From an uncultured Alphaproteobacteria bacterium (GTDB lineage: Bacteria; Pseudomonadota; Alphaproteobacteria; Thalassobaculales; Thalassobaculaceae), in the NCBI GenBank assembly GCA_937776645.1, contig CALMRI010000043.1:44062-108061 (forward strand): a stretch of DNA of 64,000 bases, read 5' to 3'. Positions 44,879 to 54,340 of this stretch are shown piece by piece. The notes under the pieces are model-generated. The model was not told where the DNA came from. It saw only the letters and a list, made by a program, of their open reading frames with translations, and searched no databases. Each line of letters begins with the position of its first letter. Within the stretch, counting starts at the first letter, position 1. Made by a program: the position numbers and the translations under genes.

Positions 44879-46960
44879 ATGCGCCCGGAAATTCTGTTCC
44901 CACTCTTTACTGAAACGTCCCGTCTGCAGGGCGTTGGCCCCCGATTGAGCAAACTTCTGGAAACAGTGGCCGGCCCGCATATCGTCGACCTCCTTTGGTT
45001 GTTGCCATCCGGCGTGATTGACCGACGGTTCTCGCCGCAGATCGCCGATGCGCCGCATGGAGTGGTCTGCACAATCACCGTTAACGTGGTAGAGCACCGC
45101 GCTCCGCCCAATCGACGCCGGCCCTATGTCGTTCTTTGCTCGGACGAGAGCGGTATGTTGGAGTTGATTTTCTTTAACGCTAAGGGCGATTACCTGATGC
45201 AATTGTTGCCGCTCGGCACCACCCGTGTAGTCAGCGGCAAGGTTGAGCATTACAACAACAGCTATCAGATGCCACATCCCGATCACATGATCACACCGGA
45301 CCAGGTCGAGGGCATCCAAGCGCTGGAGCCGATTTACCCCCTCACTCAAGGTCTGCTCCCTAAGATTCTGCGCCGGACGATTGATGGCGCGATAGCCCGA
45401 CTGCCAATGATGCCGGAATGGAGCGACACGGCGCTGTTGGCCAGAGAGGGCTGGCCGCCGTGGAACGAAAGCCTGCGAGTAGCCCATGCCCCGGCGACCC
45501 ACGAGGCATTGTCTCTACTAGCCCCGACGCGCCGGCGCCTAGCCTATGACGAACTATTGGCTAACCAACTCGCCTTGGCGATGGTCCGCCAGCACCAGAA
45601 ACGGCGAAAGGGGCGTTCGATCGAGTGCGATGGTGCGCTGTTCGAGCGGGCGGAAAAGGCCCTACCTTATCAACTCACCGGCGCCCAGCGGATGGCCTTG
45701 GCTGAAATCTCCGCCGACATGGCCGAGAGCGCGCGCATGCTTCGCTTGCTGCAAGGCGATGTTGGCAGCGGTAAGACCATCGTCGCCTTTCTAGCCATGC
45801 TTGGCGCCATCGAGGCCGGATACCAGACGGCCTTGATGGCGCCGACGGAAATCCTAGCGCGCCAGCATTTTCAAACCATCTCGCCTCTCGCGGAGGCGTT
45901 GGGTTTACGCATCGCGGTGCTGACCGGTCGGGACAAGGGCCGGGCGCGCGAGGCTCTCCTCGCCGATCTGGCAGCCGGTGAAATTCATGTGCTCGTCGGC
46001 ACCCATGCCTTGTTTCAGCAGGATGTGAATTTTCACGACCTGGCCTTTGCCGTGGTCGATGAGCAGCATCGTTTCGGCGTTCATCAGCGCGTGGCCTTCA
46101 GCGACAAGGGCGCCGGTATCGACATGCTGGTAATGACCGCGACGCCGATCCCCCGGACCCTAGCAATGACTGCCTATGGTGATCTGGATGTCTCGCGGCT
46201 GACCGAAAAGCCACCGGGTCGCCAACCGATCACTACCCGTGCGATTCCCGCATCGCGATTAGACGAGGTTGTGGCCGCGGTCGGCCGGAGCGTCGAAAAC
46301 GGCGCCAGAGCCTATTGGGTTTGTCCCTTGGTGGAGGAGTCGGAGCTGATCGACGCCGCCGCTGCCGAAGAACGCCACCACCACCTCGCCACGATCTTTG
46401 GGCCCCGCGTCGGGCTGGTGCACGGACGGATGAAGCCAACCGAGAAAGACGCCGTAATGGAGGCCTTCAAGTCAGGTGAGATCGACATCCTGGTCGCCAC
46501 CACGGTGATCGAGGTTGGCGTCGATGTGCCGGAGGCAACCATCATGGTGATCGAACACGCCGAGCGCTTTGGTCTAGCGCAACTGCATCAATTACGCGGC
46601 CGGGTCGGCCGAGGCGTCAGCGCTTCCTCCTGTCTGCTGCTTTACCACACGCCCCTGGGCGAGACCGCGCGCGCCCGCCTCAAAGTATTACGCGAAACCG
46701 AAGATGGTTTCCGGATCGCCGAGGAGGACTTACGGTTACGAGGGTCCGGTGAAGTTCTCGGCACCCGGCAGAGTGGCCTGCCATCATTCCGGGTGGCCGA
46801 TCTGACGGTACATGGAGACTTGTTGGAGATCGCACGCGACGATGCCCGGCTGATCCTCAATAGAGATCCCGATTTGGTGTCCGAGCGGGGTCAGGCATTA
46901 CGGGTTCTGCTCTACCTCTTCGAGCGTGATGCAGCCGTGCAATTCCTCAAGAGCGGTTGA
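44879..46960 (+). CDS. recG: ATP-dependent DNA helicase RecG
   Basis: A 693-residue helicase that reverses stalled forks and branch-migrates junctions. The wedge domain lies at about 60-150. Walker A is QGDVGSGKTIVAFLAMLGAI, motif II VVDEQHRFGVHQRVAF, and motif III TATPIPRTLAMTAYGDLDVS. The C-terminal helicase half contains VLVATTVIEVGVDVPEATIM and QLHQLRGRVGRGVSASSCLL. The TRG translocation hairpin region lies near LRGSGEVLGTRQSGLPSFRV. The start at ATG 44879 (MRPEILFPLFTETSRLQGVG) fits the family. Its stop overlaps the end of the convergent DUF502 gene by 14 bases. Confidence 0.95.
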   Translation: MRPEILFPLFTETSRLQGVGPRLSKLLETVAGPHIVDLLWLLPSGVIDRRFSPQIADAPHGVVCTITVNVVEHRAPPNRRRPYVVLCSDESGMLELIFFNAKGDYLMQLLPLGTTRVVSGKVEHYNNSYQMPHPDHMITPDQVEGIQALEPIYPLTQGLLPKILRRTIDGAIARLPMMPEWSDTALLAREGWPPWNESLRVAHAPATHEALSLLAPTRRRLAYDELLANQLALAMVRQHQKRRKGRSIECDGALFERAEKALPYQLTGAQRMALAEISADMAESARMLRLLQGDVGSGKTIVAFLAMLGAIEAGYQTALMAPTEILARQHFQTISPLAEALGLRIAVLTGRDKGRAREALLADLAAGEIHVLVGTHALFQQDVNFHDLAFAVVDEQHRFGVHQRVAFSDKGAGIDMLVMTATPIPRTLAMTAYGDLDVSRLTEKPPGRQPITTRAIPASRLDEVVAAVGRSVENGARAYWVCPLVEESELIDAAAAEERHHHLATIFGPRVGLVHGRMKPTEKDAVMEAFKSGEIDILVATTVIEVGVDVPEATIMVIEHAERFGLAQLHQLRGRVGRGVSASSCLLLYHTPLGETARARLKVLRETEDGFRIAEEDLRLRGSGEVLGTRQSGLPSFRVADLTVHGDLLEIARDDARLILNRDPDLVSERGQALRVLLYLFERDAAVQFLKSG

Positions 46961-47885
46961 CCGAACGAACCGCCTTGGTTTTGTCCGCATTGCCCGTCGT
47001 ATCGGCCGCGTCCCCCAGATCAGCTCCGGCCGCAGTTTCGGCTCTAGATTGGGCCTCAGAACCCAACCCAGAATCCGGAACACTCAAGGGGGCGCTGGAC
47101 ATTACACCCGACCGAGTGTTGACCTCACCTCCATCCAAAACCTGCGCCGGCATATCATAACGTTCGGCCTGTGCGTCATTGTCAGCCTGGATCATATGCA
47201 TTGCCTGACGCTCGGCTGAACGACGGTCGGTTGGGGTGACAATGCCGGTCGAGATGAGCATCTTGAAGCCTTCTTCCGAGGTCATGCTAAGATAGTAAAG
47301 ATCCTTCTTCGGCACGAAGAGTAAAAATCCTGAGGTCGGGTTAGGCGTCGTCGGTACGAAGACATTGACCAATTCGGCATCGACCACATGCTGCACTTCG
47401 CCGACAGTCGTGCCAGTGACGAAGCCCATGGTCCAGATGCCACGGCGCGGGTATTCAACCAGAACCACATGGCGGAATGCGTTGGCGTTCTGCGCCAGAA
47501 CGGTCTCCATGATCTGCTTAACCGCGCTATGGACATTGCGCACGATCGGCATCCTAGCCATGACTTGCTCGGTAAGCTTAACCAGCCAACGGCCCATGAG
47601 TCCGGCAGCTAGCCAGCCAATCAGGATCAGTATGATAAGCGCCAACATCAACCCAAGGCCGGGCAGCGGGATCGGTAAATAATTTTCTGGATTGTAATGC
47701 GCTGGAACAAACGGCATCACTTGATGGTCGAAAAAGGCGATGATGCCCCAGGTCATCCAGAGCGTAATGCCGATGGGTGCGGTAACTAGTATACCCGCGA
47801 GCAAGTAAGCCCGAAGCCTCCCGAATAGCGTTCGGCGCGGATGAGTATTGCGTCGGTTTTTCTTTTTATTCGCCACGTTGATCAA
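46947..47885 (-). CDS. DUF502-family membrane protein
   Basis: A 312-residue inner-membrane protein. After a basic N-terminus come two hydrophobic segments (AYLLAGILVTAPIGITLWMT and PLPGLGLMLALIILILIGWL). They are followed by the family core: RMPIVRNVHSAVKQIMETVL and GIWTMGFVTGTTVGEVQHVV, then VFVPTTPNPTSGFLLFVPKK. The last 70 residues are polar and low-complexity. Function is unknown for DUF502; the family is often next to recG in Alphaproteobacteria, as here. It converges with and overlaps recG. Confidence 0.9.
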   Translation of the reverse strand: MINVANKKKNRRNTHPRRTLFGRLRAYLLAGILVTAPIGITLWMTWGIIAFFDHQVMPFVPAHYNPENYLPIPLPGLGLMLALIILILIGWLAAGLMGRWLVKLTEQVMARMPIVRNVHSAVKQIMETVLAQNANAFRHVVLVEYPRRGIWTMGFVTGTTVGEVQHVVDAELVNVFVPTTPNPTSGFLLFVPKKDLYYLSMTSEEGFKMLISTGIVTPTDRRSAERQAMHMIQADNDAQAERYDMPAQVLDGGEVNTRSGVMSSAPLSVPDSGLGSEAQSRAETAAGADLGDAADTTGNADKTKAVRSVNRS

Positions 47886-47944
47886 TCCCGTCTCGCGACA
47901 TCCCTTGCCACACTCAGCATCAAACCCTAGTGGTTTGAGTGAAC

Positions 47945-47962
47945 CGGATCGGGCCCGATCCG
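47945..47962. promoter_or_regulatory. 18-bp perfect palindrome upstream of the DUF502 gene
   Basis: CGGATCGGGCCCGATCCG is fully self-complementary and lies 60 bases upstream of the DUF502 start codon, a position suited to an operator. I know no regulator with this exact site. It could equally be chance in GC-rich DNA. Confidence 0.4.
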
Positions 47963-47993
47963 TCGCCTGAATTAGTCCGCTAACCTATTAATT

Positions 47994-48052
47994 TGGTGCA
48001 GCGGCTTATCGAGACGAATGATTCCCATTCGTCTCGATAAGCCGCTGCACCA
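47994..48052. repeat. 27-bp perfect inverted repeat with 5-base loop
   Basis: The left arm at 47994-48020 (TGGTGCAGCGG...GACGAATG) is exactly complementary to the right arm at 48026-48052, with only ATTCC between them. It lies between the DUF502 gene and the panE-like gene. There is no adjoining T-run on either strand that would make it a simple terminator. The rest of the 47886-48322 gap shows no gene. Confidence 0.9.
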
Positions 48053-48322
48053 GGGTGGATATAGCCCTCAACAGAGATGTCGGCAATGGGCCGGTCCTTC
48101 AAGCCGGGGCCGGAACCAAGTCGGGAACCAAGCCGATGGCCGAGGCTGCGGATTTGCGAACCACCTCCCAGGCTGCTTAGGCTGTTGAATGATTGAACTC
48201 TCGCCGGGTTGCGGCAATGTTTGGACTTTGATGCCTTGGTGATATTTCGACCATGTGCATGCAAGCAGGGCCGTCAAAGAAGAAGGATAGTCGTGGCCGA
48301 GATTGTCTGAATGGACTAGCGT

Positions 48323-49330
48323 TCATTTAATGTCGAAAGCCGATGCGCTGGGTAGCTGTCCTGTCATCTGAGCGCGTAACTTGACCAGGGCTAGCAACGT
48401 ATCGATCGTTGGCGTGCTCACCCCGGCTAGTTCCGCCAATTCCGCCGCAGCACCGACGATAGGCATTATTTCCATTGGTCGGCCACGCTCCAGATCTTGC
48501 AACATCGAAGTCTTGTGAAAGCCAGCGCCATCACGCGTCGATTTAATCCGCGCGTCAATTTGGTCCCCAGGGTCTGCGCCTAACGCCACGCCAATTGAGA
48601 TCACTTCCGCCATCAGTCGGCGTAGTAACGCATCCATCCGAGGGTCGTCGACCATAGCCCCCGTTTGAGCAAGCGTCAGAGCACTGGTCGGGTTGTAAGA
48701 GACATTTCCCATTAGCTTGACCCAGATATCCTTGCGTATTTCCGGCCTGATCTGACAGGTAATGCCAGACGCCTCAACTATTGCTTGGAAACGCTTGCAG
48801 CGTTCCGATTCTGAACCGTCCGGTTCGCCGATTTGATATCGAAACGAGGTACTGGCTGACTTCACCACGCCCGGCTCAATGACTTCGCTGGCGACATAGG
48901 TGATGCAGCCTATGGCCCGCTCTGGGCCAATTTGGTTCCACTGCTTGTCGTCTGGGTCTACCGATTTAACCCGATAGTTCTCCCACTTGCCGGGAAGTTT
49001 GTAGAAATACCACCAGGGGACTCCATTCATCGCCGTCGCAACCGTCGTATCCGGGCCTAGCAATGGTTGCATCGCTTCCACGACCCCAGGCGCCTGATAC
49101 GATTTCAACGACATAACCACGTAATCCTGTGGCCCCAAGGTCGACGGGTCGTCCGTCACCCGTGGGTGTGTGACGAATTCCGCGTCTCGTGTGATCTGTT
49201 TAAGGCCGTTCGCTCGCATCGCTTCCAGATGAGGACCTCGGGCGATGAGGCTGACATCGTAACCTTTCCGGCTCATCATTGCGCCTAAATGCCCGCCTAT
49301 CGCCCCGGCGCCGTATACCGTGATTTTCAT
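48323..49330 (-). CDS. Ketopantoate reductase family protein (2-dehydropantoate 2-reductase-like)
   Basis: A 335-residue NADPH-dependent reductase. The Rossmann motif MKITVYGAGAIGGHLGAMMS is at the N-terminus. AMNGVPWWYFYKLPG corresponds to the conserved NG active-site asparagine, and KLMGNVSYNPTSALTLAQTG carries the catalytic lysine and substrate asparagine. ERGRPMEIMPIVG aligns with the family's final motif. Relatives include true PanE (pantothenate synthesis) and dehydrogenases for other 2-keto acids; the insertion KWENYRVKSVDPDDKQWNQ favours the latter. It stands alone, so the panE symbol is withheld. Confidence 0.85.
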   Translation of the reverse strand: MKITVYGAGAIGGHLGAMMSRKGYDVSLIARGPHLEAMRANGLKQITRDAEFVTHPRVTDDPSTLGPQDYVVMSLKSYQAPGVVEAMQPLLGPDTTVATAMNGVPWWYFYKLPGKWENYRVKSVDPDDKQWNQIGPERAIGCITYVASEVIEPGVVKSASTSFRYQIGEPDGSESERCKRFQAIVEASGITCQIRPEIRKDIWVKLMGNVSYNPTSALTLAQTGAMVDDPRMDALLRRLMAEVISIGVALGADPGDQIDARIKSTRDGAGFHKTSMLQDLERGRPMEIMPIVGAAAELAELAGVSTPTIDTLLALVKLRAQMTGQLPSASAFDIK

Positions 49331-49502
49331 GGTTTAACCGTGATTCCCACCGGAAGTTCGTCCAGCTGGAAAAGTGTCTCTCGGATAAGTCTCAACAGCA
49401 ACTTTCTTGCATCGGACACATTCGCGTGACGACGCTAACATGAGGGATTCAAAGACATTTAAACGCAAATAACCTAAGATATTGATACCTTGGCCACCAA
49501 GC

Positions 49503-50600
49503 CTAATGAACGAAACCGCCGGCGCACCCCTCGCTTCCTCGGGTCGAATCGGGTGAGACCCGTATCAGAGTCTTCCCGAAATTGCCGCCCTCCAACATTT
49601 CTCGAAAAACCTTGGGGGCAGTTTCCAGGCCGGCACGGATATCTTCTCGGTAGGTGACCCGGCCGTCCTGCAGCCATTCGGCCATGCACGCGAGGAAGGT
49701 GTCCTGGTGGTCAGCGACGAATTCACGCACCACTAGCGGGAAGACGCCACACCCCAGGCGCTCGAAGACGGATTGGCCGGTCTCGAGCCAGGCCTCACCC
49801 GGATCGCGGCTGCTGGTGTTGCCATATTGCGAGATCAGGCCGCAGCGGGTAATTCGCGCACCCTTGTTCAGCAACCCCAAAACCGCTTCGAAGGTCTTGC
49901 CACCGACATTTTCGAAGTAGATGTCGATGCCATCCGGACAAGCCGCTCGGAGATCGCCGACGAGGTCACTGCCCAAGTGCGATACGCAGGCGTCGAAGCC
50001 CAACTCGCCGGTCACGAAGGCACATTTTTCCTCCCGTCCAGCGACGCCGACTACCCGGCAACCCAGGATCTTTGCGATCTGGCCGACCACCTGACCGACG
50101 CCACCAGAGGCCGCAGAAACCACCACGGTCTCGCCAGCGTGCGGCTGACATTGCACCACCAGGCCGGAATATGCTGTCAACCCCAACATTCCCAACACGC
50201 CGACCGCAGTAGAGATCGGGGCGACCGCCAGATCCAGCTTACGCGGAAACATGTAGCTGAAGACGGACACCCCCTCACCGGTCAGCCCATGCCTGCACCA
50301 ACCATTGGTGTTGAAGATGAAATCGCCTTCGGCGTAATCCGGTAAGTTGCTCTTAAGGATTTGACTAACCGTCCGGCCGTGGCACACCTCGCCCGGCTTT
50401 TCCTCGCCGCGCCGACGCCGGCCCCATTGGTAGGGATCGAGCGACAGATAGATGGTACGAGCGAGCAACTGGCCCGGTCCCGGGTCCGGCACCGGCCCCT
50501 CCCGCCAAGTGAAATCGTCCGCTACCGGCAACCCACACGGTGGCGTGCGCGCCAGAATCCATTGTTGGTTGGTGTTCAAGAGCCGCCCCTCCCTCGACAT
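49503..50600 (-). CDS. NADP-dependent medium-chain reductase (zinc-free MDR)
   Basis: A 365-residue oxidoreductase of the leukotriene B4 dehydrogenase/CurA branch. It begins with a variable tail, then NQQWILARTPPCGLPVADDF, typical of this group. It has TIYLSLDPYQWGR (substrate side) and the cofactor motif VVVSAASGGVGQVVGQIAKI. No zinc-ligand cysteines are in the usual places. DGIDIYFENVGGKTFEAVLG is the conserved NADPH/active-site loop. Such enzymes reduce alpha,beta-unsaturated ketones or aldehydes. The substrate here is unknown. Confidence 0.88.
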   Translation of the reverse strand: MSREGRLLNTNQQWILARTPPCGLPVADDFTWREGPVPDPGPGQLLARTIYLSLDPYQWGRRRRGEEKPGEVCHGRTVSQILKSNLPDYAEGDFIFNTNGWCRHGLTGEGVSVFSYMFPRKLDLAVAPISTAVGVLGMLGLTAYSGLVVQCQPHAGETVVVSAASGGVGQVVGQIAKILGCRVVGVAGREEKCAFVTGELGFDACVSHLGSDLVGDLRAACPDGIDIYFENVGGKTFEAVLGLLNKGARITRCGLISQYGNTSSRDPGEAWLETGQSVFERLGCGVFPLVVREFVADHQDTFLACMAEWLQDGRVTYREDIRAGLETAPKVFREMLEGGNFGKTLIRVSPDSTRGSEGCAGGFVH

Positions 50601-50827
50601 TGAAGAATCAATTCCTCAAACCACCGCCGGTCCCGCGTTCAGCATCAGCGCAACCAATGCAATCAAGATCGCTCACATAACTTCCCACCCAAGTGTCCGT
50701 TCCCACGAGGACCGCGATAGCTCGTCGGTTAGGCTGCCGGTGGTTTACCGTATCTTCATAGGATAATAATCGCCGCTTCACCGCCCGGCCGTTGTCGTAC
50801 ATCACGCCAAGATTTGACTGCACCCTT

Positions 50828-51857
50828 TCAGCCACCGTGATCCAGATGACCTCGGGCAAGATTGTTCAGAGCGTCGAAAATCTCGGTGTCAATCTCAATC
50901 CCCTCAATCAGGCGGCGACGACGTTCGGCCTGCCCGCGCTCACCAGGGATGCGGATTTCCTGGACACCCTCCATCCGGGGCGTCGCCTTGATCGTTTCGA
51001 TGCGTTTGGTGATTTCGCGGCGATAATCATCCATCGGCTGAAACAGGTCGGGCTTGAAAGCGAGAAACATGTAGCCGGAGATGGAGTCTTTCGGCCTGAT
51101 CCCGGCGGCAAGCGCGCCCAAGGCGTCCATGGCAAGCGAGAGGCCAAAGCCCTTGTATCCGCCGTCCGGTCCGCCGAACGGCAACAACGCGCCGCGCATC
51201 GCCGCACCCGCGTCCGTCGTGGGAACGCCGTCGAGATCAAGCGCCACCCCGTCCGGAATTCGCGCACCCAGCCGGTCGCGGAATTGCAGGTCGGTGCCCA
51301 TGAAGGCGGACGTACCCATATCGATAACCAATGGCTCGTCCGCCGTCGGGAAGCCGAAGGCGATAGGGTTGGTTCCCAGCGCCGCGCGGGTACCGCCGAA
51401 GGGGGCCACCAACTCAGGGGCGGCGACCGTGTGGATGACAACGAGACCGGCACGCGCGATCATTTCACAATAATGGGCACTGCGCCCGCTCATCCAGCTG
51501 TTGGCGAGACAGACGAGCGTCAGGCCGTGCGTGGTCGCTCGTTCGATCGCGGTTTCCGCGGCCCGGTGGAGGGCAATCATGCCGGTATTGTTGCCACCGT
51601 CGAGCAAAACAGCGGCGCCAGAATCCTTAACGATGGAGAAGGGCCGACGCGGTGCCTTGAACAGGGGATCGTCGACGATATTCAGCAATTTCGGCAGTCC
51701 AGAATATTCGTAACCACAGAGCGCGGCGTCCATGACGTGAAGCGCCAGAATGCGGGCTTCGTCCCCATCATAGCCGGCGCCCCGCATGGCGAGCCTCTCC
51801 CAACGCTTGGCCTTCCGCCGCTGTCAGATGGATGCGCGATGCTTTTTCCGTCGCCAT
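50828..51857 (-). CDS. Malate/L-lactate/ureidoglycolate dehydrogenase family protein, frameshifted near start
   Basis: About 342 residues. The start MATEKASRIHLTAAEGQALG (ATG 51857) is in a different frame from the body, which begins MRGAGYDGDEARILALHVMD; one indel near 51795 explains this. The body shows LGTNPIAFGFPTADEPLVID, the NAD(P)-binding hallmark of the LDH2/YlbC/ComC family, and GPDGGYKGFGLSLAMDALG with the catalytic-region lysine. This family reduces 2-keto acids or oxidises (S)-hydroxy acids, and is unrelated to classical lactate dehydrogenase. The substrate is not deducible. Confidence 0.85.
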
Positions 51858-51989
51858 CTTAAATTCTTTCCGCTTTGTTCAGGCCGATGAGTCGTCCTAG
51901 GCCAAACTCTTCATTCGACTGTGCGGGGCCCAGGCACCATTCGCCACCACAGATCAAAGTTCTTATGATGTCCCCCGTTTATCAGGTCA

Positions 51990-52105
51990 TTATCGCGCAA
52001 CCGAAAGGCTTGCCCGTGACTTCGAGACGCTGGCAAGAACCGCACCGCCTTTGTCTACCTCGCCATAACCAAGATCATAGTACGGCGCTTGAAACAACCA
52101 TGCAC
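51990..52105 (+). mobile_element. Remnant of an IS5-family transposase C-terminus
   Basis: Two adjoining frames give RATERLARDFETLARTA (from 51994) and then TAFVYLAITKIIVRRLKQP (ending about 52102). Together these match the closing region of IS5/IS427-group transposases (RxRRLAKDFE...A..A...LRRL). The rest of the element is gone. The surrounding 51858-52258 gap has no gene. Confidence 0.65.
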
Positions 52106-52291
52106 TTTACCGGACGGACTCTACGGAATAATATCTCTCGCAATCCTTTAATAAATAACTTAGCCCTCTTTCCATTCCTCACCATAAAACATGCTCAAAA
52201 AGCCATTTTAAGTGAAGCACAGGCAACGGATAGCATCTGGGGCTCGGAGTGGTGGCGGATGGCGGAACCGGAACGGAGAACACCAAACAGT

Positions 52292-53611
52292 ATGGCTCAA
52301 GCTCAATCGATATCAGCAATGAGCCGACGGCATTTGCGACTCGCGGACTGTTATGCGTTCTTCGCGCCGCTGGTGTTGATGGTCGAACTCAACATGATCT
52401 CCAAGTCGGCAATCCATGCTTTTCTCGCCCGAACGGCAACGCCCGATATAACCCTTGCGGCGTTCAATGCGGCCTTCACCTTCTACTTCGCCATCACCAG
52501 CGCGACCGAAGTCATCGTTGCGCTGAGCCTTTCCTATCTGAAGAGCCGGGCCGACCTGCGCCGGGTCATCGGCTTTACGGCAGCAGTGCTTTCCGTCCCG
52601 TGGACTATTGCCCTGATCGCAGTGTTTACGAGTGCTGGCAACGAGATTTTCGGTAATTGGTTCGGTCTCAGCCCGCAAGGCCAGATCGAGGCCCGCTGGG
52701 CGACCGGAATGCTGGCACTGAGCGCGCCGGTTTTGCTGCTGCGTGGCACCGCGTTTGCGCTGCTGATGCTGAACCGCAAAACCCTCATTATCACTTGGAG
52801 CACGTTGGTCCGCCTATCCTCGTTGGGGCTGTCTCTGATCTTCCTGCCCTTCTGGCTTGAAGGAGCAGCGGTGGGCTCGGCCGCGCTAGTTTTTTGTATG
52901 GCTTCGGAGACAGTTTTTGCTTGGCTTTTCGCGTGGAAGTGTCTGGTGGCGCTGCCAGCGGACCGTCAGACCTACGACACTTTCGCCGGCTACTGGCGAT
53001 TTTCCTGGCCACTAATCATTAATTCATCCGCCGAGATGGGCGTGATTTTTGCGATCAATCTGTATCTCGGTCGTTTGAACGACGCAGAACTGGCTATCGC
53101 CGCGTTCGGTATAATCCATGGGCTGGTGTCATTACTGATGGCGCCTATGCGCAACCTGGCTCAAGCGGCGCAGGCCCTGGTTACCCGGCGGGAAGACGTT
53201 CGGGTGATGTTCGTGTTCATGGCGCAATTGATTACCGGATTCATGGTGCTCGCGCTGGTGCTGTTTCAGACGCCGCTTCGCGATAAAATCCTGCGCGACA
53301 TCATGGGACTAACGCCGGAACTGACGGCCTATTGCGAGCCCGCGGTGGGGGCCGCGTTCACCATGGCGGCTTTCTGGGCTTGCGCGGCGTTATTCCGTGG
53401 CCTGTTGGCGAAGGCGCGGACAACCACCTCGCTCGCTATCGCCGGCGTGCTACGTGTGGTGACGGCGGTGGCGGCCGGTTCTATCAGCCTGGGTTACCCC
53501 GACCTGAACGGTGGCCTGATGGGGGTAGGCGCGTGGGTCCTTTCCTATGTGGTTGAGTCCTGTCTGAGCGGATGGCGCTTGCGGCGGATGGGCTGGTTCG
53601 TAGAGGGATAA
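52292..53611 (+). CDS. MATE-like multi-span membrane transporter
   Basis: A 439-residue polytopic membrane protein with about twelve hydrophobic segments. Examples are YAFFAPLVLMVELNMISKSA, AVLSVPWTIALIAVFTSAG and GVGAWVLSYVVESCLSGWRL. The pattern and the sequence NLAQAAQALVTRREDVR between the halves recall multidrug and toxin extrusion or polysaccharide-flippase families. The true substrate is unknown. The start is uncertain: ATG 52292 has GGAG 13 bases upstream, while ATG 52259 gives 11 extra residues. The preceding 128 codons of the open frame run through an IS remnant and are not coding. Confidence 0.8.
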   Translation: MAQAQSISAMSRRHLRLADCYAFFAPLVLMVELNMISKSAIHAFLARTATPDITLAAFNAAFTFYFAITSATEVIVALSLSYLKSRADLRRVIGFTAAVLSVPWTIALIAVFTSAGNEIFGNWFGLSPQGQIEARWATGMLALSAPVLLLRGTAFALLMLNRKTLIITWSTLVRLSSLGLSLIFLPFWLEGAAVGSAALVFCMASETVFAWLFAWKCLVALPADRQTYDTFAGYWRFSWPLIINSSAEMGVIFAINLYLGRLNDAELAIAAFGIIHGLVSLLMAPMRNLAQAAQALVTRREDVRVMFVFMAQLITGFMVLALVLFQTPLRDKILRDIMGLTPELTAYCEPAVGAAFTMAAFWACAALFRGLLAKARTTTSLAIAGVLRVVTAVAAGSISLGYPDLNGGLMGVGAWVLSYVVESCLSGWRLRRMGWFVEG

Positions 53612-53893
53612 GCAGGGAAAGCCTCAGCCTGTTCTAAAAACTGCATGGGTTGGGCCGGCAGGCCCAAGGCGTTGCCTCGGCTAGGGGCATGGCTTTGCAT
53701 CGCCGTGCCCCCCAAGGCCGGGACGCTGACGGCGGCATAGCTGTATATATTGCGCCCGCGCGTCCAAGGTTTTCAATGGAGGGAAGGATTCTGAAAATGG
53801 CATTCAGGGAAGGTTGTCAGACGTACTGAAATCACGCGCCAGGCTGGTTTCTGACTTCAATCACTTTGTGACTGTGCTGTGACTGTGATCAGT

Positions 53894-53923
53894 CGGCATT
53901 TCGCAAACGCAAGCGAGATGCCG
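53894..53923. repeat. Hairpin near the tRNA remnant
   Basis: CGGCATTTCGC (53894-53904) pairs with GCGAGATGCCG (53913-53923) with one G-U, leaving an 8-base loop. It follows a short tandem repeat (TGTGACTGTGCTGTGACTGTG, about 53867-53887) and could terminate transcription from the MATE side. No T-run is adjacent. Nothing else is recognised in 53612-53951. Confidence 0.45.
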
Positions 53924-53951
53924 TGCAATATATTGATTTAATTGAAAATTT

Positions 53952-53996
53952 TGGTGGGCGCAGTAGGACTCAAACCTACGGCCCTCTGAATCAGTA
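53952..53996 (-). tRNA. 3' half of a tRNA gene (remnant, possible integration end)
   Basis: Read on the minus strand this gives an anticodon-loop-like segment, a five-base variable region, a perfect T arm (GTAGG, TTTGAGT, CCTAC), the acceptor 3' strand TGCGCCC, then ACCA. The 5' half (acceptor GGGCGCA, D arm) is absent within 80 bases upstream. Homology begins in the anticodon loop, a usual crossover point for tyrosine integrases, so this could be a left-over attachment end. The T arm differs from the nearby tRNA-Lys by compensating changes, so it came from another tRNA. Identity is not certain. Confidence 0.6.
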
Positions 53997-54340
53997 CGCC
54001 ATAGGAAGATGTATCCGCGAGGAAGTTGATGGATCCGGCTTCCTCAATTCGACTTCCGGGCTCAAGCACTGCTGTTTAGAGCATTCCTATCATCGACGAA
54101 GCCCCCCGCCCCCTCGTTCCTAGGAATATCTGCAAGTTTAAACGACAGTGAACAATCGACTAACAATAGCAAAACTGTTGGAACGGCTGTCCCTGTAAGA
54201 ACGTCGGGCAAAGGAGCGACCGCCGCCGAAGCACCAGTGCGGCGCATCCCAAAAACCTTGATCGGACCGCGCATCATCGACAGAATAGGCCACATTGCGT
54301 TCCGCTTGGGGAATGTTGGTTTACAGCGAGGAATTCCGTG

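Noticed and set aside
47980..48264. 94-codon minus-strand frame across the long hairpin
   Set aside because: It runs through the inverted repeat, lacks a ribosome site and shows no family motif.
51875..52291. N-terminal extension of the MATE-like protein
   Set aside because: It has no hydrophobic pattern, crosses an IS5 remnant and is merely open by chance.
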